Origin: Paenibacillus dendrobii
GTDB lineage: Bacteria; Bacillota; Bacilli; Paenibacillales; Paenibacillaceae
Assembly (NCBI RefSeq): GCF_009807035.1
Contig: NZ_WUBI01000001.1
Location: forward strand, 868,001 to 932,000
Direction: 5' to 3'
DNA length: 64,000 nucleotides
Below the pieces are notes generated by a model. That model searched no databases. It saw nothing but the letters and a program-made list of their open reading frames with translations, and was not told the origin of the DNA. How positions within the stretch are numbered: the stretch's first letter is position 1; every line of letters starts with the position of its first letter. The position numbers and the translations under genes are program-made. Shown piece after piece: positions 16,175-25,417 of this stretch.

Positions 16175-16897
16175 TCATCCGTTTCCCGGGTATAGTTCAT
16201 GGATTTTGGCGACAAGGTCTTCTGCATTAGTATGAAAAACCTGGTTCGAATCCGTCCAAGCGGATTTCAAAAAATACGAAGCATGAAATCGCCAACCCTC
16301 ATGAGCCGGATTAAAATGCACTGTAATTTCACGTCCCGGCCTTCCACGGTATACTCTGGAGCCAGGCCTGCGCCAGCTGCCCATTTGCGTGACCCTGTCC
16401 GGATTTTGGCCGGTAATATATGTAAATCTATCATTGTATGGAATATCTTTCAGATGAAACTTTGGACATCCTACGGCAAATACCTGAACTGTCCGAAAAT
16501 CGTATTCCTTCTCCATCTTAAGCCCGACCCGATAGGCAATCACGCCACCGGCGCTGTGACCGATAAGGATGAGTTGATCCGCATCTGCCCTCTGCTCTCG
16601 GATCAATTGCGCCACGTTAGTTACCCGCCGGGATCGTTCATGTGTCAGGTCATAGCCTACTTGGGAAAACTGCCTCGCCACAAAACGGATTAAGGAGGAA
16701 CGATGAGTCCCGTCTGCCATCCCATAGGGAAAGATCATCAAGATTTTGGCATTTCGGTATCTTTTGGAAATCTCATAAGCAGCGGCTTCAAAATTATTCC
16801 GATACGTCAGTATACCGGCAATAAAACAAACCACCGTGCGGCAATGAACTGTACATGTACTGCTGGAGGATATGAAGGTCTCTATCTTGTTTTTCAT
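16175..16897 (-). CDS. Alpha/beta-hydrolase, lipase-like
   Basis: A 240-residue alpha/beta-hydrolase. The nucleophile elbow GHSAGG (about residues 113-118) carries the catalytic Ser, preceded by the strand QLILI, and the C-terminal FNPAHEGWRFHASYF holds a likely catalytic His. A short hydrophobic segment near residues 16-32 resembles a lipase-type first strand rather than a clear signal peptide. It probably cleaves esters; the substrate is unknown. The ribosome binding site AGGAGGGG is four bases before the ATG. It is monocistronic. Proximity to the siderophore locus allows a siderophore-esterase role, but nothing in the sequence proves it. Confidence 0.75.
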   Translation of the reverse strand: MKNKIETFISSSSTCTVHCRTVVCFIAGILTYRNNFEAAAYEISKRYRNAKILMIFPYGMADGTHRSSLIRFVARQFSQVGYDLTHERSRRVTNVAQLIREQRADADQLILIGHSAGGVIAYRVGLKMEKEYDFRTVQVFAVGCPKFHLKDIPYNDRFTYITGQNPDRVTQMGSWRRPGSRVYRGRPGREITVHFNPAHEGWRFHASYFLKSAWTDSNQVFHTNAEDLVAKIHELYPGNG

Positions 16898-17094
16898 GGC
16901 CCCTCCTTGTTTTGCTTCTTGTCGAATTTTAATCTTGCAGTTCCTTGAACTCGTTATGAAGAGATGACTTCATGCATCATTACTTCGTCATCTTTCTTAT
17001 ATAGATTAATTGATTCTGCACGTCTTTTCAAATGATGTTTCTTTACTTAATGATACCTCCTTTGAGGTAACGTAAAAGATTATTGCAAAGAAAG

Positions 17095-17133
17095 AAGACT
17101 GCCGGCACATTTCTCCGGGCAGCCTTTCTCTGT
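17095..17133 (-). terminator. Terminator of the small DUF6254-like gene
   Basis: On the minus strand CTGCCCGG pairs with CCGGCAG with one bulge, followed by the T-rich TCTTCTTTCTTT. It lies 20 bases after the small gene's stop. Confidence 0.6.
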
Positions 17134-17151
17134 AGTAGTATGCTCCTCTTC

Positions 17152-17256
17152 CTATTCGCTGGACAATTCCTTAAGCGACTTGATTTTACCATGGGGATGC
17201 TGTTCCTGCTTTCGTGACTTCCAGGCAGCTTCTTTCCTTCTTTTCTGGTGAGTCAT
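17152..17256 (-). CDS. DUF6254-like very small protein, 34 residues
   Basis: The product starts MTHQKRRKEAAWKSRK, is rich in Lys, Arg, Gln and Glu, and contains HPHGKIKSLKEL. From memory it resembles the DUF6254 family of tiny Bacillus and Paenibacillus proteins of unknown function; I could not check this. A strong GAGGAGG site eight bases before the ATG and a following terminator support a real gene. It is too short for ordinary gene calling. Confidence 0.7.
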   Translation of the reverse strand: MTHQKRRKEAAWKSRKQEQHPHGKIKSLKELSSE

Positions 17257-17310
17257 AACAGATATCCTCCTCTGGAAAATGAGATGTATACCACTTCTTT
17301 AGGTTGTCAT

Positions 17311-17406
17311 TCACGGGCTCTGTTCATTCATGAATCCCCGTTCAACGTTTCGACGCTGATGCGCTAATTCTGCTTCCTTATCACTCGGTCCCTTGTGTAT
17401 AGACAC
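17311..17406 (-). CDS. Possible 31-residue hydrophilic protein
   Basis: A GTG-initiated frame encodes a charged peptide beginning SIHKGPSDKEAELAHQRR. Its composition resembles other small hydrophilic Bacillota proteins, but no ribosome binding site is visible, so this is a weak call. Confidence 0.22.
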   Translation of the reverse strand: MSIHKGPSDKEAELAHQRRNVERGFMNEQSP

Positions 17407-17465
17407 TGGGCGAAAGTTGCATTCTAAACATGAATAGATCAAATAACAGGAGGTGCTTAAGCCAA

Positions 17466-17639
17466 ATGGAGAAGGAAAAGAACGCATTCCAACCAGAAAA
17501 AGATCGGAATCAGACTGCAAAAACCAATACCGTCAAAAGTTCGGAAGAAAAAGATACCGAATTAGCCGAAGAACTCAGCAGCGGTGATTTCCGTTCAGCA
17601 TTCAAAAACCCGGTAACCGGAGAAGAACGTCTCTATTAA
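17466..17639 (+). CDS. Small hydrophilic hypothetical protein, 57 residues
   Basis: A highly charged, probably disordered protein starting MEKEKNAFQPEKDRNQ and ending NPVTGEERLY. AGGAGGT lies 11 bases before the ATG at 17466, rather far but clear; the frame is open back to 17430 without a site. I do not recognise a family. Its size and composition resemble small spore- or stress-associated proteins, but that is only an impression. Confidence 0.55.
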   Translation: MEKEKNAFQPEKDRNQTAKTNTVKSSEEKDTELAEELSSGDFRSAFKNPVTGEERLY

Positions 17640-17722
17640 GAATCCAGCCCGGACAAGCACCTCTTCCTTATCGAAAGGTATGGATATATAATGAAGCGCT
17701 CCGCATTTGAGCAGGTAGAATT

Positions 17723-18814
17723 TTATTTTATGAAAATGGATGGAGCAGCATTCCGCTGACTCTTGAACCGGAATGTTGTTTGGACGGATGATCTCTTCTT
17801 CTTGGCGGGCGGAGCACTATTTTTTAGGGGGTTACTTCGCGTTTTGTGAGTGCTAGTCGTCCATGGCGAGCGGGGTCTTTTCGTACTTTTCTTCATTTTT
17901 GACCTTCTAATTTTTCTTATCAGGCTTGGATCTCTGCGAGTAAGACGCCGGGTTCTTCTCTTCAGAAGAAGAAGCCGCCCTTTGCGACTCATTTTTCTCT
18001 TACCATTCCTGTTCTTCAAGGGATTCACCTGAGGAGTCCTCCAAGGGGTGAGGTTGAGGTTTTCCTGGTACAGCGCAAAGCCTGGAGAAAGCGGATCCCA
18101 GCATTTGATATCCCCGGCAAAATGGACTATTTTTTGATTCAATTCTTGATCCGCGCCATTGATGTAGAACGAATTATAGCGCCCATCCAGCAGGAGGCAA
18201 TTCCCCCCATATACATGATTTAATATATCCTGATCCGGCATGGTTGTACTTGGAAAACTCCGTAGAAAGTTCACCATCTCTTCAATCCAGTTTATATGTT
18301 GGCGGATATTATTCAACTCGAATACAATAACCCCGGAATTAAAATACGTATCCGGATTTAGCCCATGCATCCTGACGATGTCAGCCACGCCCATAACGCC
18401 TTGATCATGAATCGCTGCCAAATAGCAGCCGTTCAGCTCGGTCTCCCAAAGTTCAGTCAAATCCATATTCACCAGGATATCGCAATCCAGATAGATCACT
18501 TTATTTGACGGAATTAAGGCAGGAAGCAGTAAGCGGTACATACTCCCCGACGTCCATTTGTCGATTGAGGCTACACCCGTTAAAGCTACAGCCATTTCAG
18601 CAGGCAAGGCAACCGGATAAAAATTAATCGTATGGTTAAAGACTGCTGCCAACTGTGCAAGCCTGTTCTTGTTTTCTTCGGTGAGGGTTTCGTCATGCAG
18701 AATATGGACGTTTATCGGGGAACTCGTGTTTCGGAAAGCCGTTGTCAGAACTACGGCGGCGTGCTCTGCGTAGCTTCCATCCTTATCATTAAAAGCTAAT
18801 GCCAATTCAATCAT
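17723..18814 (-). CDS. Family 8 glycosyltransferase with a long Lys/Arg-rich tail
   Basis: A 363-residue protein whose first about 260 residues are a GT8 (general stress protein A/LgtC-like) domain. It has the metal-binding DCD at 110-112 (YLDCDILVNMD), FNSGV at 158-162, DQD and HFAG at 231-234. From about residue 265 a tail of some 100 residues is almost entirely Lys, Arg, Ser, Thr and Pro (for example GKRKMSRKGR and RRTRRLTRRD), unlike usual GT8 enzymes. The tail may bind an anionic polymer or be glycosylated itself, or it could be an out-of-frame extension. The ATG at 18814 follows GAGAGGTG by nine bases. GtaB, a maker of UDP-glucose, is the gene upstream. Confidence 0.82.
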   Translation of the reverse strand: MIELALAFNDKDGSYAEHAAVVLTTAFRNTSSPINVHILHDETLTEENKNRLAQLAAVFNHTINFYPVALPAEMAVALTGVASIDKWTSGSMYRLLLPALIPSNKVIYLDCDILVNMDLTELWETELNGCYLAAIHDQGVMGVADIVRMHGLNPDTYFNSGVIVFELNNIRQHINWIEEMVNFLRSFPSTTMPDQDILNHVYGGNCLLLDGRYNSFYINGADQELNQKIVHFAGDIKCWDPLSPGFALYQENLNLTPWRTPQVNPLKNRNGKRKMSRKGRLLLLKRRTRRLTRRDPSLIRKIRRSKMKKSTKRPRSPWTTSTHKTRSNPLKNSAPPAKKKRSSVQTTFRFKSQRNAAPSIFIK

Positions 18815-18919
18815 TCGGTCAATCACCTCTCTACAATTGTTTGGATGATGCAGATCCCAAAAACCATACTCGGCCGTACCGATCGCAATGCGTCATGCTC
18901 CGTGCTGGATCAGGGATGG

Positions 18920-19813
18920 CTATGAATCTGAAATTGGGCGATCTTTATTATTTTCCAGGATCTCCGCGACTTCGTTTTGAAGGTTGTGTTTTAGATTCTC
19001 GCGTTGTCCCGTCATGGCCAGAATCGCCTTTACATAACCCAGCGGATCACCCACGTCATGCCAACGTCCATTAATTTCACAGGTATATACCGCTTCCTTG
19101 GCCAACAATTGGTTTATAGCGTCTGTAAGCTGGATTTCTCCCCCGACGCCCGGCGTTTGATGCTCCAGAATATCAAAAATGGATGGAGTTAAAATATAAC
19201 GGCCTACCATGGCTAGCTGGGAAGGGGACGACTCAACCGAGGGTTTCTCGACGAGCCTATTTACGTATGAGAACGAATCAATTAATGGTTTAGCATCAAC
19301 GATTCCATAGCTGGACACCGCATCTGCTGCGACAGTTTGCACCCCCAAAATCGATGTTTGAAGCCTCTCATATCCATTGATCAGCTGTTTTAATGCTGGA
19401 GGCTCTGCTTCGAAAAATGTGTCTCCCAGCAGTACAGCAAAGGGCTCTTCACCGATAAATTTCCGGCCGACGCTAATGGCATGCCCCAGTCCTTTGCGCT
19501 CGGATTGGCGGATATAATGAATGTTTGCCATACCGGTAAATTCTCTAACCTTGCGAAGCTCCTCGAATTTCCCCTTTTGCTCTAGGTAATATTCGAGTTC
19601 CAAGGCTGAATCAAAATGATCCTCAATGACCTTCTTCCCTTTGCCGGTGACGATCAAAATTTCCTCGATTCCGGAACCTGCGGCTTCTTCGATAATAAAT
19701 TGAATGGTGGGTTTGTCGATAATCGGAAGCATTTCCTTCGGCATTGCTTTGGTCGCTGGAAGAAACCGCGTTCCGTAACCTGCAGCCGGAATGATCGCTT
19801 TACGTATCTTCAA
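18920..19813 (-). CDS. gtaB: UTP--glucose-1-phosphate uridylyltransferase
   Basis: A 297-residue nucleotidyltransferase making UDP-glucose from UTP and glucose-1-phosphate. The signature IPAAGYGTRFLPATKAMPKEMLPI lies at residues 6-29, VEKP and the DVGDPLGYVKA region follow, and the length matches GtaB/GalU. The start is taken as TTG at 19813 because AAAGGAGG lies just before it and inside the longer frame to 19843; this also matches the known N-terminus (KIRKAIIPAAG). It lies just upstream of the GT8 glycosyltransferase on the same strand and could supply its sugar donor. Confidence 0.93.
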   Translation of the reverse strand: MKIRKAIIPAAGYGTRFLPATKAMPKEMLPIIDKPTIQFIIEEAAGSGIEEILIVTGKGKKVIEDHFDSALELEYYLEQKGKFEELRKVREFTGMANIHYIRQSERKGLGHAISVGRKFIGEEPFAVLLGDTFFEAEPPALKQLINGYERLQTSILGVQTVAADAVSSYGIVDAKPLIDSFSYVNRLVEKPSVESSPSQLAMVGRYILTPSIFDILEHQTPGVGGEIQLTDAINQLLAKEAVYTCEINGRWHDVGDPLGYVKAILAMTGQRENLKHNLQNEVAEILENNKDRPISDS

Positions 19814-20061
19814 GCGGTCCTCCTCCTTTAGAGCAAATTTCACATGATGTCATCATATGCTGAAAGTCACTCTGAAAAGTGGACATCTATCTAATCTGCC
19901 AAAAATAATCTACAAAATGTCCATTCCATAAAGCCGCCTATCAAGATCAAATATTCTGAAGAAGTTCTGGTAAAAAAGCATCCGCAGAATTTACTGTCCG
20001 AAACTGCTCTTTCATGGGCATCGGCGTTTCAATAACGATATAACTTATTCATTCAAAAAGA
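19814..20061. other. Non-coding gap between gtaB and the DHA2 exporter
   Basis: The region upstream of gtaB holds its leader, and I see no gene in it. The rest up to the exporter stop at 20172 holds the terminator at 20062-20098. Confidence 0.5.
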
Positions 20062-20098
20062 AAAGCGTGGTTGGCGGGCTCCCCGACAATCACGCTTT
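20062..20098 (-). terminator. Terminator of the DHA2 exporter gene
   Basis: A 12-bp stem (AAAGCGTGGTTG with CAATCACGCTTT, one G-T pair) is followed on the minus strand by TTCTTTTTG. It lies about 75 bases after the stop codon. Confidence 0.8.
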
Positions 20099-20171
20099 CA
20101 CTTACTGCTTTTATGAATGCATTTCTATTAACTATTTTAATAACTATGATTTATGCAATTTATTAAATCGA

Positions 20172-21626
20172 TTACTCCGCAGCCGGACCTTTGATCCGCT
20201 TGAAGAATAAAGCGAGAATCAGAGCAGCGATCGAGAAGAAGAATCCAATCGTAAAGGCATTGTGGACCCCTGCCACCATGGCCTGGGCCATCTGTCCCGG
20301 TGAACCCGGATCGGATGAACCTTTCAGGAAGCTGCTTTGGCCCGAAGACATCACGCTAATGAAGAAGGCTACACCGATCGCCCCCGCCACCTGCTGGAGT
20401 GTATTCAAGATTGCCGTACCATGCGGATAATAACGTGCTGGCAGCTGATTCATCCCGTTCGTTTGAGCCGGCATCATGATCATCGAAATGGAAACCATCA
20501 TGCAAATATGCAAAATCAGCAGTTCGACTTTGGTTGTCTCGACGGTAATCCGTGTGAAGAACCACATGATGATCACCAGAAAAGCAGTCCCGGGTATAAT
20601 CAGCGCCCGCGGTCCAAACTTGTCAAACAGTTTCCCCGTAATAGGTGAGATCAGCCCGTTCAAGACGCTTCCCGGCAGCATGAGCAGACCTGATGCAAAT
20701 ACTGTCATCCCCAGAGCCCCTTGGAAGAGGAACGGAAGCAATGACATGGTGGAGAACAGCGTCATCATCATGATGATCAACATGAACGCTGTCAATGTAA
20801 ACATCGGAAATTTAAACGATTTCAGATCCATGAGCGGATCACGGAGTCTCAGCTGACGGATTGTAAACAGCAGCAGCGCCAATGCTCCGACAAGGATCGT
20901 ACCGTATACTTCAGGATGTGACCATTTTCCCTCACCCGAGCTGCTGAAGCCGTATACGATGCCGCCGAATCCGATCGTTGACAGAATAATCGACAGGACA
21001 TCCACTTTGGGTTTGGTAGGCTGGGAAACATTTTTCAAATAAATGAAGGCCACAACGATGGAAATAATCGCGAAAGGCAATACGAGATAGAACAGCCATC
21101 TCCACTCCAAAGAGTCCAGAATCAGTCCGGACAGTGTGGGTCCGATCGCCGGGGCGAACATGATGACAAGACCAATGGTGCCCATTGCTGCTCCCCGCTT
21201 TTCCGGCGGATAGAGAACGAGGATTGTGTTCATCATGACCGGCAGCATTAGCCCGCTTCCCGCGGCCTGGAGCAGACGTCCTACCAGTAAAATGGAGAAT
21301 TGAGGCGCGAATGCGCATACGATCGTTCCAAGCGTGAAGATGATCATGGCACCCAGGAACATTTGCCTCGTCGTAAACCATTGTACAAGAAGCGCCGATG
21401 CGGGAACCAGTACGCCAACGACGAGCATATAGCCTGTTGCCAGCCACTGCAGTGTTGAAGCAGACACTTTCAATTCAATCATTAACTCAGGAAAAGCGAT
21501 ATTCAGAAGCGTCTCATTTAATATCGAGAAAAATGCCCCCAATATCAATGAGATCAAGATGGGCAGCTTTTTCACGTTATTGATGTCTATCGATGTGGCA
21601 GCAGCTGCGGCACCTGAAGTATTCAT
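20172..21626 (-). CDS. DHA2-family MFS efflux transporter (EmrB/LmrB-like)
   Basis: A 484-residue membrane protein with 14 predicted TM segments. It has the ILNETLLNIAFPEL TM1 motif, LQWLATGYML in TM2, the motif C-like APAIGPTLSG and EWRWLFYLVLP. It probably exports drugs or amphipathic toxins with protons. The ribosome binding site is AGGAGG. No regulator is adjacent on its strand; the alditol oxidase diverges upstream. A weak long-spaced inverted repeat (TCAGCTAG 21674-21681, CTAGTTGA 21703-21710) before the gene might be an operator. Confidence 0.9.
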   Translation of the reverse strand: MNTSGAAAAATSIDINNVKKLPILISLILGAFFSILNETLLNIAFPELMIELKVSASTLQWLATGYMLVVGVLVPASALLVQWFTTRQMFLGAMIIFTLGTIVCAFAPQFSILLVGRLLQAAGSGLMLPVMMNTILVLYPPEKRGAAMGTIGLVIMFAPAIGPTLSGLILDSLEWRWLFYLVLPFAIISIVVAFIYLKNVSQPTKPKVDVLSIILSTIGFGGIVYGFSSSGEGKWSHPEVYGTILVGALALLLFTIRQLRLRDPLMDLKSFKFPMFTLTAFMLIIMMMTLFSTMSLLPFLFQGALGMTVFASGLLMLPGSVLNGLISPITGKLFDKFGPRALIIPGTAFLVIIMWFFTRITVETTKVELLILHICMMVSISMIMMPAQTNGMNQLPARYYPHGTAILNTLQQVAGAIGVAFFISVMSSGQSSFLKGSSDPGSPGQMAQAMVAGVHNAFTIGFFFSIAALILALFFKRIKGPAAE

Positions 21627-21956
21627 ATGTAATTCTCCCTCCTAATTTACGTTATTTCTATAGATATTTGGCATCAGCTAGTTTATTTTACCATAAGACA
21701 ACCTAGTTGACTTCTTCTATATTGCTTATTTTTAAAATATCGTTTCTTAAAAAACGTAATGATATTCGATTCAAACGTGCGGCTTCCCTTATATTGGACA
21801 TAAATGCTTAAACGAGTAAGCTAACAGGGAAGAATACCTGTCCCTTAGTCTACCGGGAAAATGAATCATATTTAACGATACTAGGGTTGCAACTCTAGTT
21901 CTGTCCCTGCTAGCATGTATATATATGGATATTGAAATGGAAGGGGAGCGAAGCAG
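21627..21956. promoter_or_regulatory. Divergent intergenic region
   Basis: This 330-base A+T-rich region must carry the promoters of the exporter and the alditol oxidase. Apart from the imperfect TCAGCTAG/CTAGTTGA pair I see no gene, riboswitch or strong repeat. Confidence 0.4.
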
Positions 21957-23219
21957 ATGGAACAGAATCGCAACTGGGCAGGCAACTACAAATACAGCGC
22001 CTCAGAGCTTCATATTCCAGAGACCACGGAGCAAGTGAGTGAGATCGTGACCCGGAGCCGTCAGATCAAAGTGTTAGGCACCCGGCATTCATTCAATGGG
22101 ATCGCAGACTGTTCGGAAATTCAGCTCTCATTGGAAAAGTTGAACCGAGTGATCAATCTGGATCGTGAGAACCATAGAGTAACGGTTGAAGGCGGAATTC
22201 GCTACGGGGATCTGTGCCGCTATTTGGACAAGCAAGGCTATGCGCTTCATAATCTGGCTTCGCTGCCGCATATAACCGTCGCAGGCGCATGCGCAACCGC
22301 AACGCATGGCTCTGGCGTTCGGAACGGTAATTTGGCTACAGCGGTCCATTCCCTAGAGATCGTGGGGGCCGACGGAGACGTTATGCAATTCTCAAGAGAT
22401 CATGGAGACGGTGTCAACGGGACGGCTGTCGGGCTGGGAGGTCTGGGCGTTGTCACGAAGATTACGCTCGATATCATTCCAGCATTTGAGGTGAGTCAGT
22501 ACGTGTATGAAAATCTTCCTTTGAAGAAGCTGGAAGATCATTTCGATGAAATCACCTCCGCCGCATACAGCGTCAGCTTATTTACGGACTGGAAGGAATC
22601 CCGCTTTAACCAAGTCTGGCTGAAGCATCGTACGGCGGACGGCGCCCCCCACTGGATGGGACCGGAATTTTTCGGCGCGGTGAGAGCAACGGGGAATGTT
22701 CACCCCGTACCTGGTTATACTGCGGAGAACTGCAGTGAACAGATGGGCATTCCGGGTCCTTGGTTCGAGCGGCTTCCACACTTCAGGATGGAGTTCACCC
22801 CAAGTGCCGGAGAGGAACTGCAAAGCGAGTATTTCGTGCCTCGGCAGTTCGCCTACCAAGCCTTATGCGCAATCGACCATCTCCGGGAGCATATTTCCCC
22901 GCTTCTCTTTGTCTCCGAGGTTCGAACGATTGCGGAGGATGAACTATGGATGAGTCCTTGCTACAAACAGGATTCGGTTGCGATACATTTCACGTGGAAG
23001 CCCTACTGGCACGACGTACAGCAGGTGCTGCCGATGATCGAAGAGCGCCTTTCGCCCTTTGCTGCCATCCCGCATTGGGCCAAGCTGTTTACGATGCAGC
23101 CCCCCCGTCTGCAATCGCTTTACGAGCGGCTGCCCGATTTCCGTAAACTTCTCCTTCGCTACGATCCGGAGGGCAAGTTTAGGAACCCCTTTTTGAATGA
23201 TTATCTTATGGCGGACTGA
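21957..23219 (+). CDS. Alditol oxidase (AldO/xylitol-oxidase family)
   Basis: A 420-residue VAO-family flavoprotein. NWAGN at the N-terminus, the covalent-FAD His44 in GTRHSFN, the PP-loop and the C-terminal ALO domain are present. Residues known to bind polyols in Streptomyces AldO are recognisable: Ser119 (HGSG), the Glu and Arg of SEVRT, the Thr of HFTW and the Lys of HWAK. It would oxidise sugar alcohols such as xylitol or sorbitol at C1, giving H2O2. The ribosome binding site GGGGAG is eight bases before the ATG. It is monocistronic. Confidence 0.9.
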   Translation: MEQNRNWAGNYKYSASELHIPETTEQVSEIVTRSRQIKVLGTRHSFNGIADCSEIQLSLEKLNRVINLDRENHRVTVEGGIRYGDLCRYLDKQGYALHNLASLPHITVAGACATATHGSGVRNGNLATAVHSLEIVGADGDVMQFSRDHGDGVNGTAVGLGGLGVVTKITLDIIPAFEVSQYVYENLPLKKLEDHFDEITSAAYSVSLFTDWKESRFNQVWLKHRTADGAPHWMGPEFFGAVRATGNVHPVPGYTAENCSEQMGIPGPWFERLPHFRMEFTPSAGEELQSEYFVPRQFAYQALCAIDHLREHISPLLFVSEVRTIAEDELWMSPCYKQDSVAIHFTWKPYWHDVQQVLPMIEERLSPFAAIPHWAKLFTMQPPRLQSLYERLPDFRKLLLRYDPEGKFRNPFLNDYLMAD

Positions 23220-23305
23220 CCGCGTCCATTTCTCTCAAGTCGGTGAAGAACTATGGTGTCGTTTCAGATTACTGACTGATGAATTCATTCCTATTTAATC
23301 CACAA

Positions 23306-23333
23306 ACAACCCCTTGGCTATCCAAGGGGTTGT
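23306..23333. terminator. Terminator-like hairpin between convergent genes
   Basis: A 12-bp perfect stem (ACAACCCCTTGG with CCAAGGGGTTGT) with a CTAT loop lies between the alditol oxidase and ridA. The T tail is short, but the position fits termination in either direction. Confidence 0.7.
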
Positions 23334-23349
23334 CTGTCATCTTTTATTC

Positions 23350-23736
23350 TTACGCTTTAACGGCGATCACTTCGATCTCCACAAGTCCGCCCTTGGGCAG
23401 CTTGGCTACCTGTACCGCGCTGCGAGCCGGATAAGGCTCCGCAAAAAAGCTTGCGTATACTTCATTCACCTTCTGGAAATCGTTCATATCCTGCAAAAAA
23501 ACCGTCGTTTTAATAATTTGATTCATGCTGAAACCCGCAGACTCCAGAATCGCTTTCACATTGAGCAGTGAGCGCTGTGTCTGTTCTTCCACCGAATCCG
23601 GAAACACACCAGCAGGGTCCATTCCCAACTGTCCGGAAGTGATCAGCATATTTCCGATCTGTACCGCTTGGGAATAAGGTCCGATCGCTCCAGGAGCTTC
23701 GGTTGTTGCTATTGTTTGTCTCTCTTGTGGTGTCAT
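23350..23736 (-). CDS. ridA: RidA-family enamine/imine deaminase
   Basis: A 128-residue Rid protein, full length for the family. Arg105 in PARSAVQV, which holds the substrate carboxylate, and the following Glu120 (GGLVEIEVIA) are present, so it should be an active deaminase for 2-aminoacrylate and similar enamines. The ribosome binding site is AGGAG. It lies 163 bases downstream of nhaC on the same strand. The same cluster encodes a PatB-type lyase that generates 2-aminoacrylate, which gives RidA an obvious job here. Confidence 0.93.
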   Translation of the reverse strand: MTPQERQTIATTEAPGAIGPYSQAVQIGNMLITSGQLGMDPAGVFPDSVEEQTQRSLLNVKAILESAGFSMNQIIKTTVFLQDMNDFQKVNEVYASFFAEPYPARSAVQVAKLPKGGLVEIEVIAVKA

Positions 23737-23899
23737 GGTGTCTCTCTCCTTGTTTCGCGTTAGGATTAACGCTTCTAGTTATTTATTGTCATTGCAAATA
23801 TCCGGTCAGCTACCCGAATATTTGCAAAAACCTGCTTGACCAATAATCGTTAGCTTTAATTAGCTTGCGCTGCTTTTGTACCTGCGGCCGGCTTCTGGC

Positions 23900-25381
23900 T
23901 CATTTCGTCTTCGCCTGGCCCGTCATACTCTTGAGCATTTCCTTCTGCTGCTCCGGTGAGAGCTTGGCAATCCCGAATCCAGTGAAGCCCCAGATCGTGG
24001 CGAAAATAATTCCCGTCCAGCACAGCATCGCCCATGGCAAATATGCGAGCGTAGCGACGCCTAGTGTACCTGCCATATATGCCCCTGCTGCTGTCCATGG
24101 CAGAATCGGCTCGGTTATCGCAGCGGAGTCTTCGACCGTACGTCCGAGATTCTTCGGATGCAGTCCCCGGCGGATATATGCCTCTCGAAGCATTTCACCC
24201 GGCATCAGAATCGATACTTGTCCATTGCTGGTGACCCCAATCATCGTTAAACCGGTTACAATCGTGGCCACGATCATGGAGCCTGTTGAATGTACGTGTT
24301 TGAGGATTTTATTCACGATCAACTCAAGCGACTTCGTAAGCGAAATCGTGCCCGCAAAGGTGATGGCGCTGAAACAGATCAAGAGCGTACCCATCATGGA
24401 GTTCATTCCGCCGCGGTTCAGAAGCTTCGGTACATCCGGAATGACGGCAGCAGGATCAAATCCTTTTACGTGAACCATCGCAATGTCGAATCCATTTAAT
24501 ACAGAAGTTACAACATCATGCAAAGAGAAGCCTTGGAATATCATGGCGTTAGCCATCGCAAAAACTGAAGATAACAACATGACCGGCAAAGTTGGCTTTT
24601 TACGGATTGAGCCGTATAACACGATGAGTATCGGAACAATGAGCAGCAAATTCCAATGGTAGATCGTACCCAGTGTATCCATGATGGTTCCCACTTTTTC
24701 CGGAACTCCAACCCCGGATGTATGCGTATTCAGACCAGTAATCACATAGACGATCCCAGCTACAATAAAAGAAGGTATAGTCGTATATAGCAGATGTCCG
24801 ATATGCTCGTATAGATTCACTCCCGTGGACAGCGCCGCGATGTTCGTCGTATCCGACAGTGGCGAGAGTTTGTCGCCGAAATACGCGCCTGCTACGACTG
24901 CGCCCGCAACGGCCGCCAAGTTCGCATCCAGTCCGGCACCGACGCCCATGAAAGCGACCCCGATCGTGCCCGCTGATCCCCAGGACGTACCCGTACATAC
25001 GGATACGACGGAGGTCACCAAAAATGCGGTAATTAACAAAAACTGAGGATTAATAATTTTGAGCCCGTAATAAATCATCATCGGGATCGTACCGCCTACC
25101 ATCCATGCACCGATCATGAATCCCACAGTAATCAATATCAGAATCGCAGGCATCGTTTTGGCGATTTTTTGGGCGATAGAATTCAGTATATCGTCGTAGC
25201 TGTGTCCGAGTTTGACCGCAATGAGCGCGGCAACAACCGTTGAAGCGATAATAAGAGGTTCGGGCGGCAGCTCGAACATCACGTATCCTAAGCACAGAAG
25301 AACGACCATCGTAATAATTGGAAGTAAAGCCAAAAACAGTGTCGGTTCCTTGATGTGTTTTCCCTTGTTTGGCTCAGTCAT
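23900..25381 (-). CDS. nhaC: NhaC-family Na+/H+ antiporter
   Basis: A 493-residue integral membrane protein with about 12 TM helices and NhaC features (GTSWGSAGTIGVAFMG, AGAYFGDKLSPLSDTTN, the latter the family signature). Members exchange Na+ for H+; the MleN branch also carries malate and lactate. It is encoded 36 bases after patB and so probably belongs to the same transcript. In this context it may instead carry an amino-acid-derived substrate or product, but that is inference. Confidence 0.9.
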   Translation of the reverse strand: MTEPNKGKHIKEPTLFLALLPIITMVVLLCLGYVMFELPPEPLIIASTVVAALIAVKLGHSYDDILNSIAQKIAKTMPAILILITVGFMIGAWMVGGTIPMMIYYGLKIINPQFLLITAFLVTSVVSVCTGTSWGSAGTIGVAFMGVGAGLDANLAAVAGAVVAGAYFGDKLSPLSDTTNIAALSTGVNLYEHIGHLLYTTIPSFIVAGIVYVITGLNTHTSGVGVPEKVGTIMDTLGTIYHWNLLLIVPILIVLYGSIRKKPTLPVMLLSSVFAMANAMIFQGFSLHDVVTSVLNGFDIAMVHVKGFDPAAVIPDVPKLLNRGGMNSMMGTLLICFSAITFAGTISLTKSLELIVNKILKHVHSTGSMIVATIVTGLTMIGVTSNGQVSILMPGEMLREAYIRRGLHPKNLGRTVEDSAAITEPILPWTAAGAYMAGTLGVATLAYLPWAMLCWTGIIFATIWGFTGFGIAKLSPEQQKEMLKSMTGQAKTK

Positions 25382-25417
25382 CGTTGTATTCCCCCTGGGA
25401 TAAAATGAAATTGTTAA

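Noticed and set aside
17850..18032. A hydrophobic 60-codon plus-strand frame opposite the GT8 tail
   Set aside because: It is the complement of the basic Lys/Arg codons, which reads as Leu/Phe-rich by default, and has no binding site.
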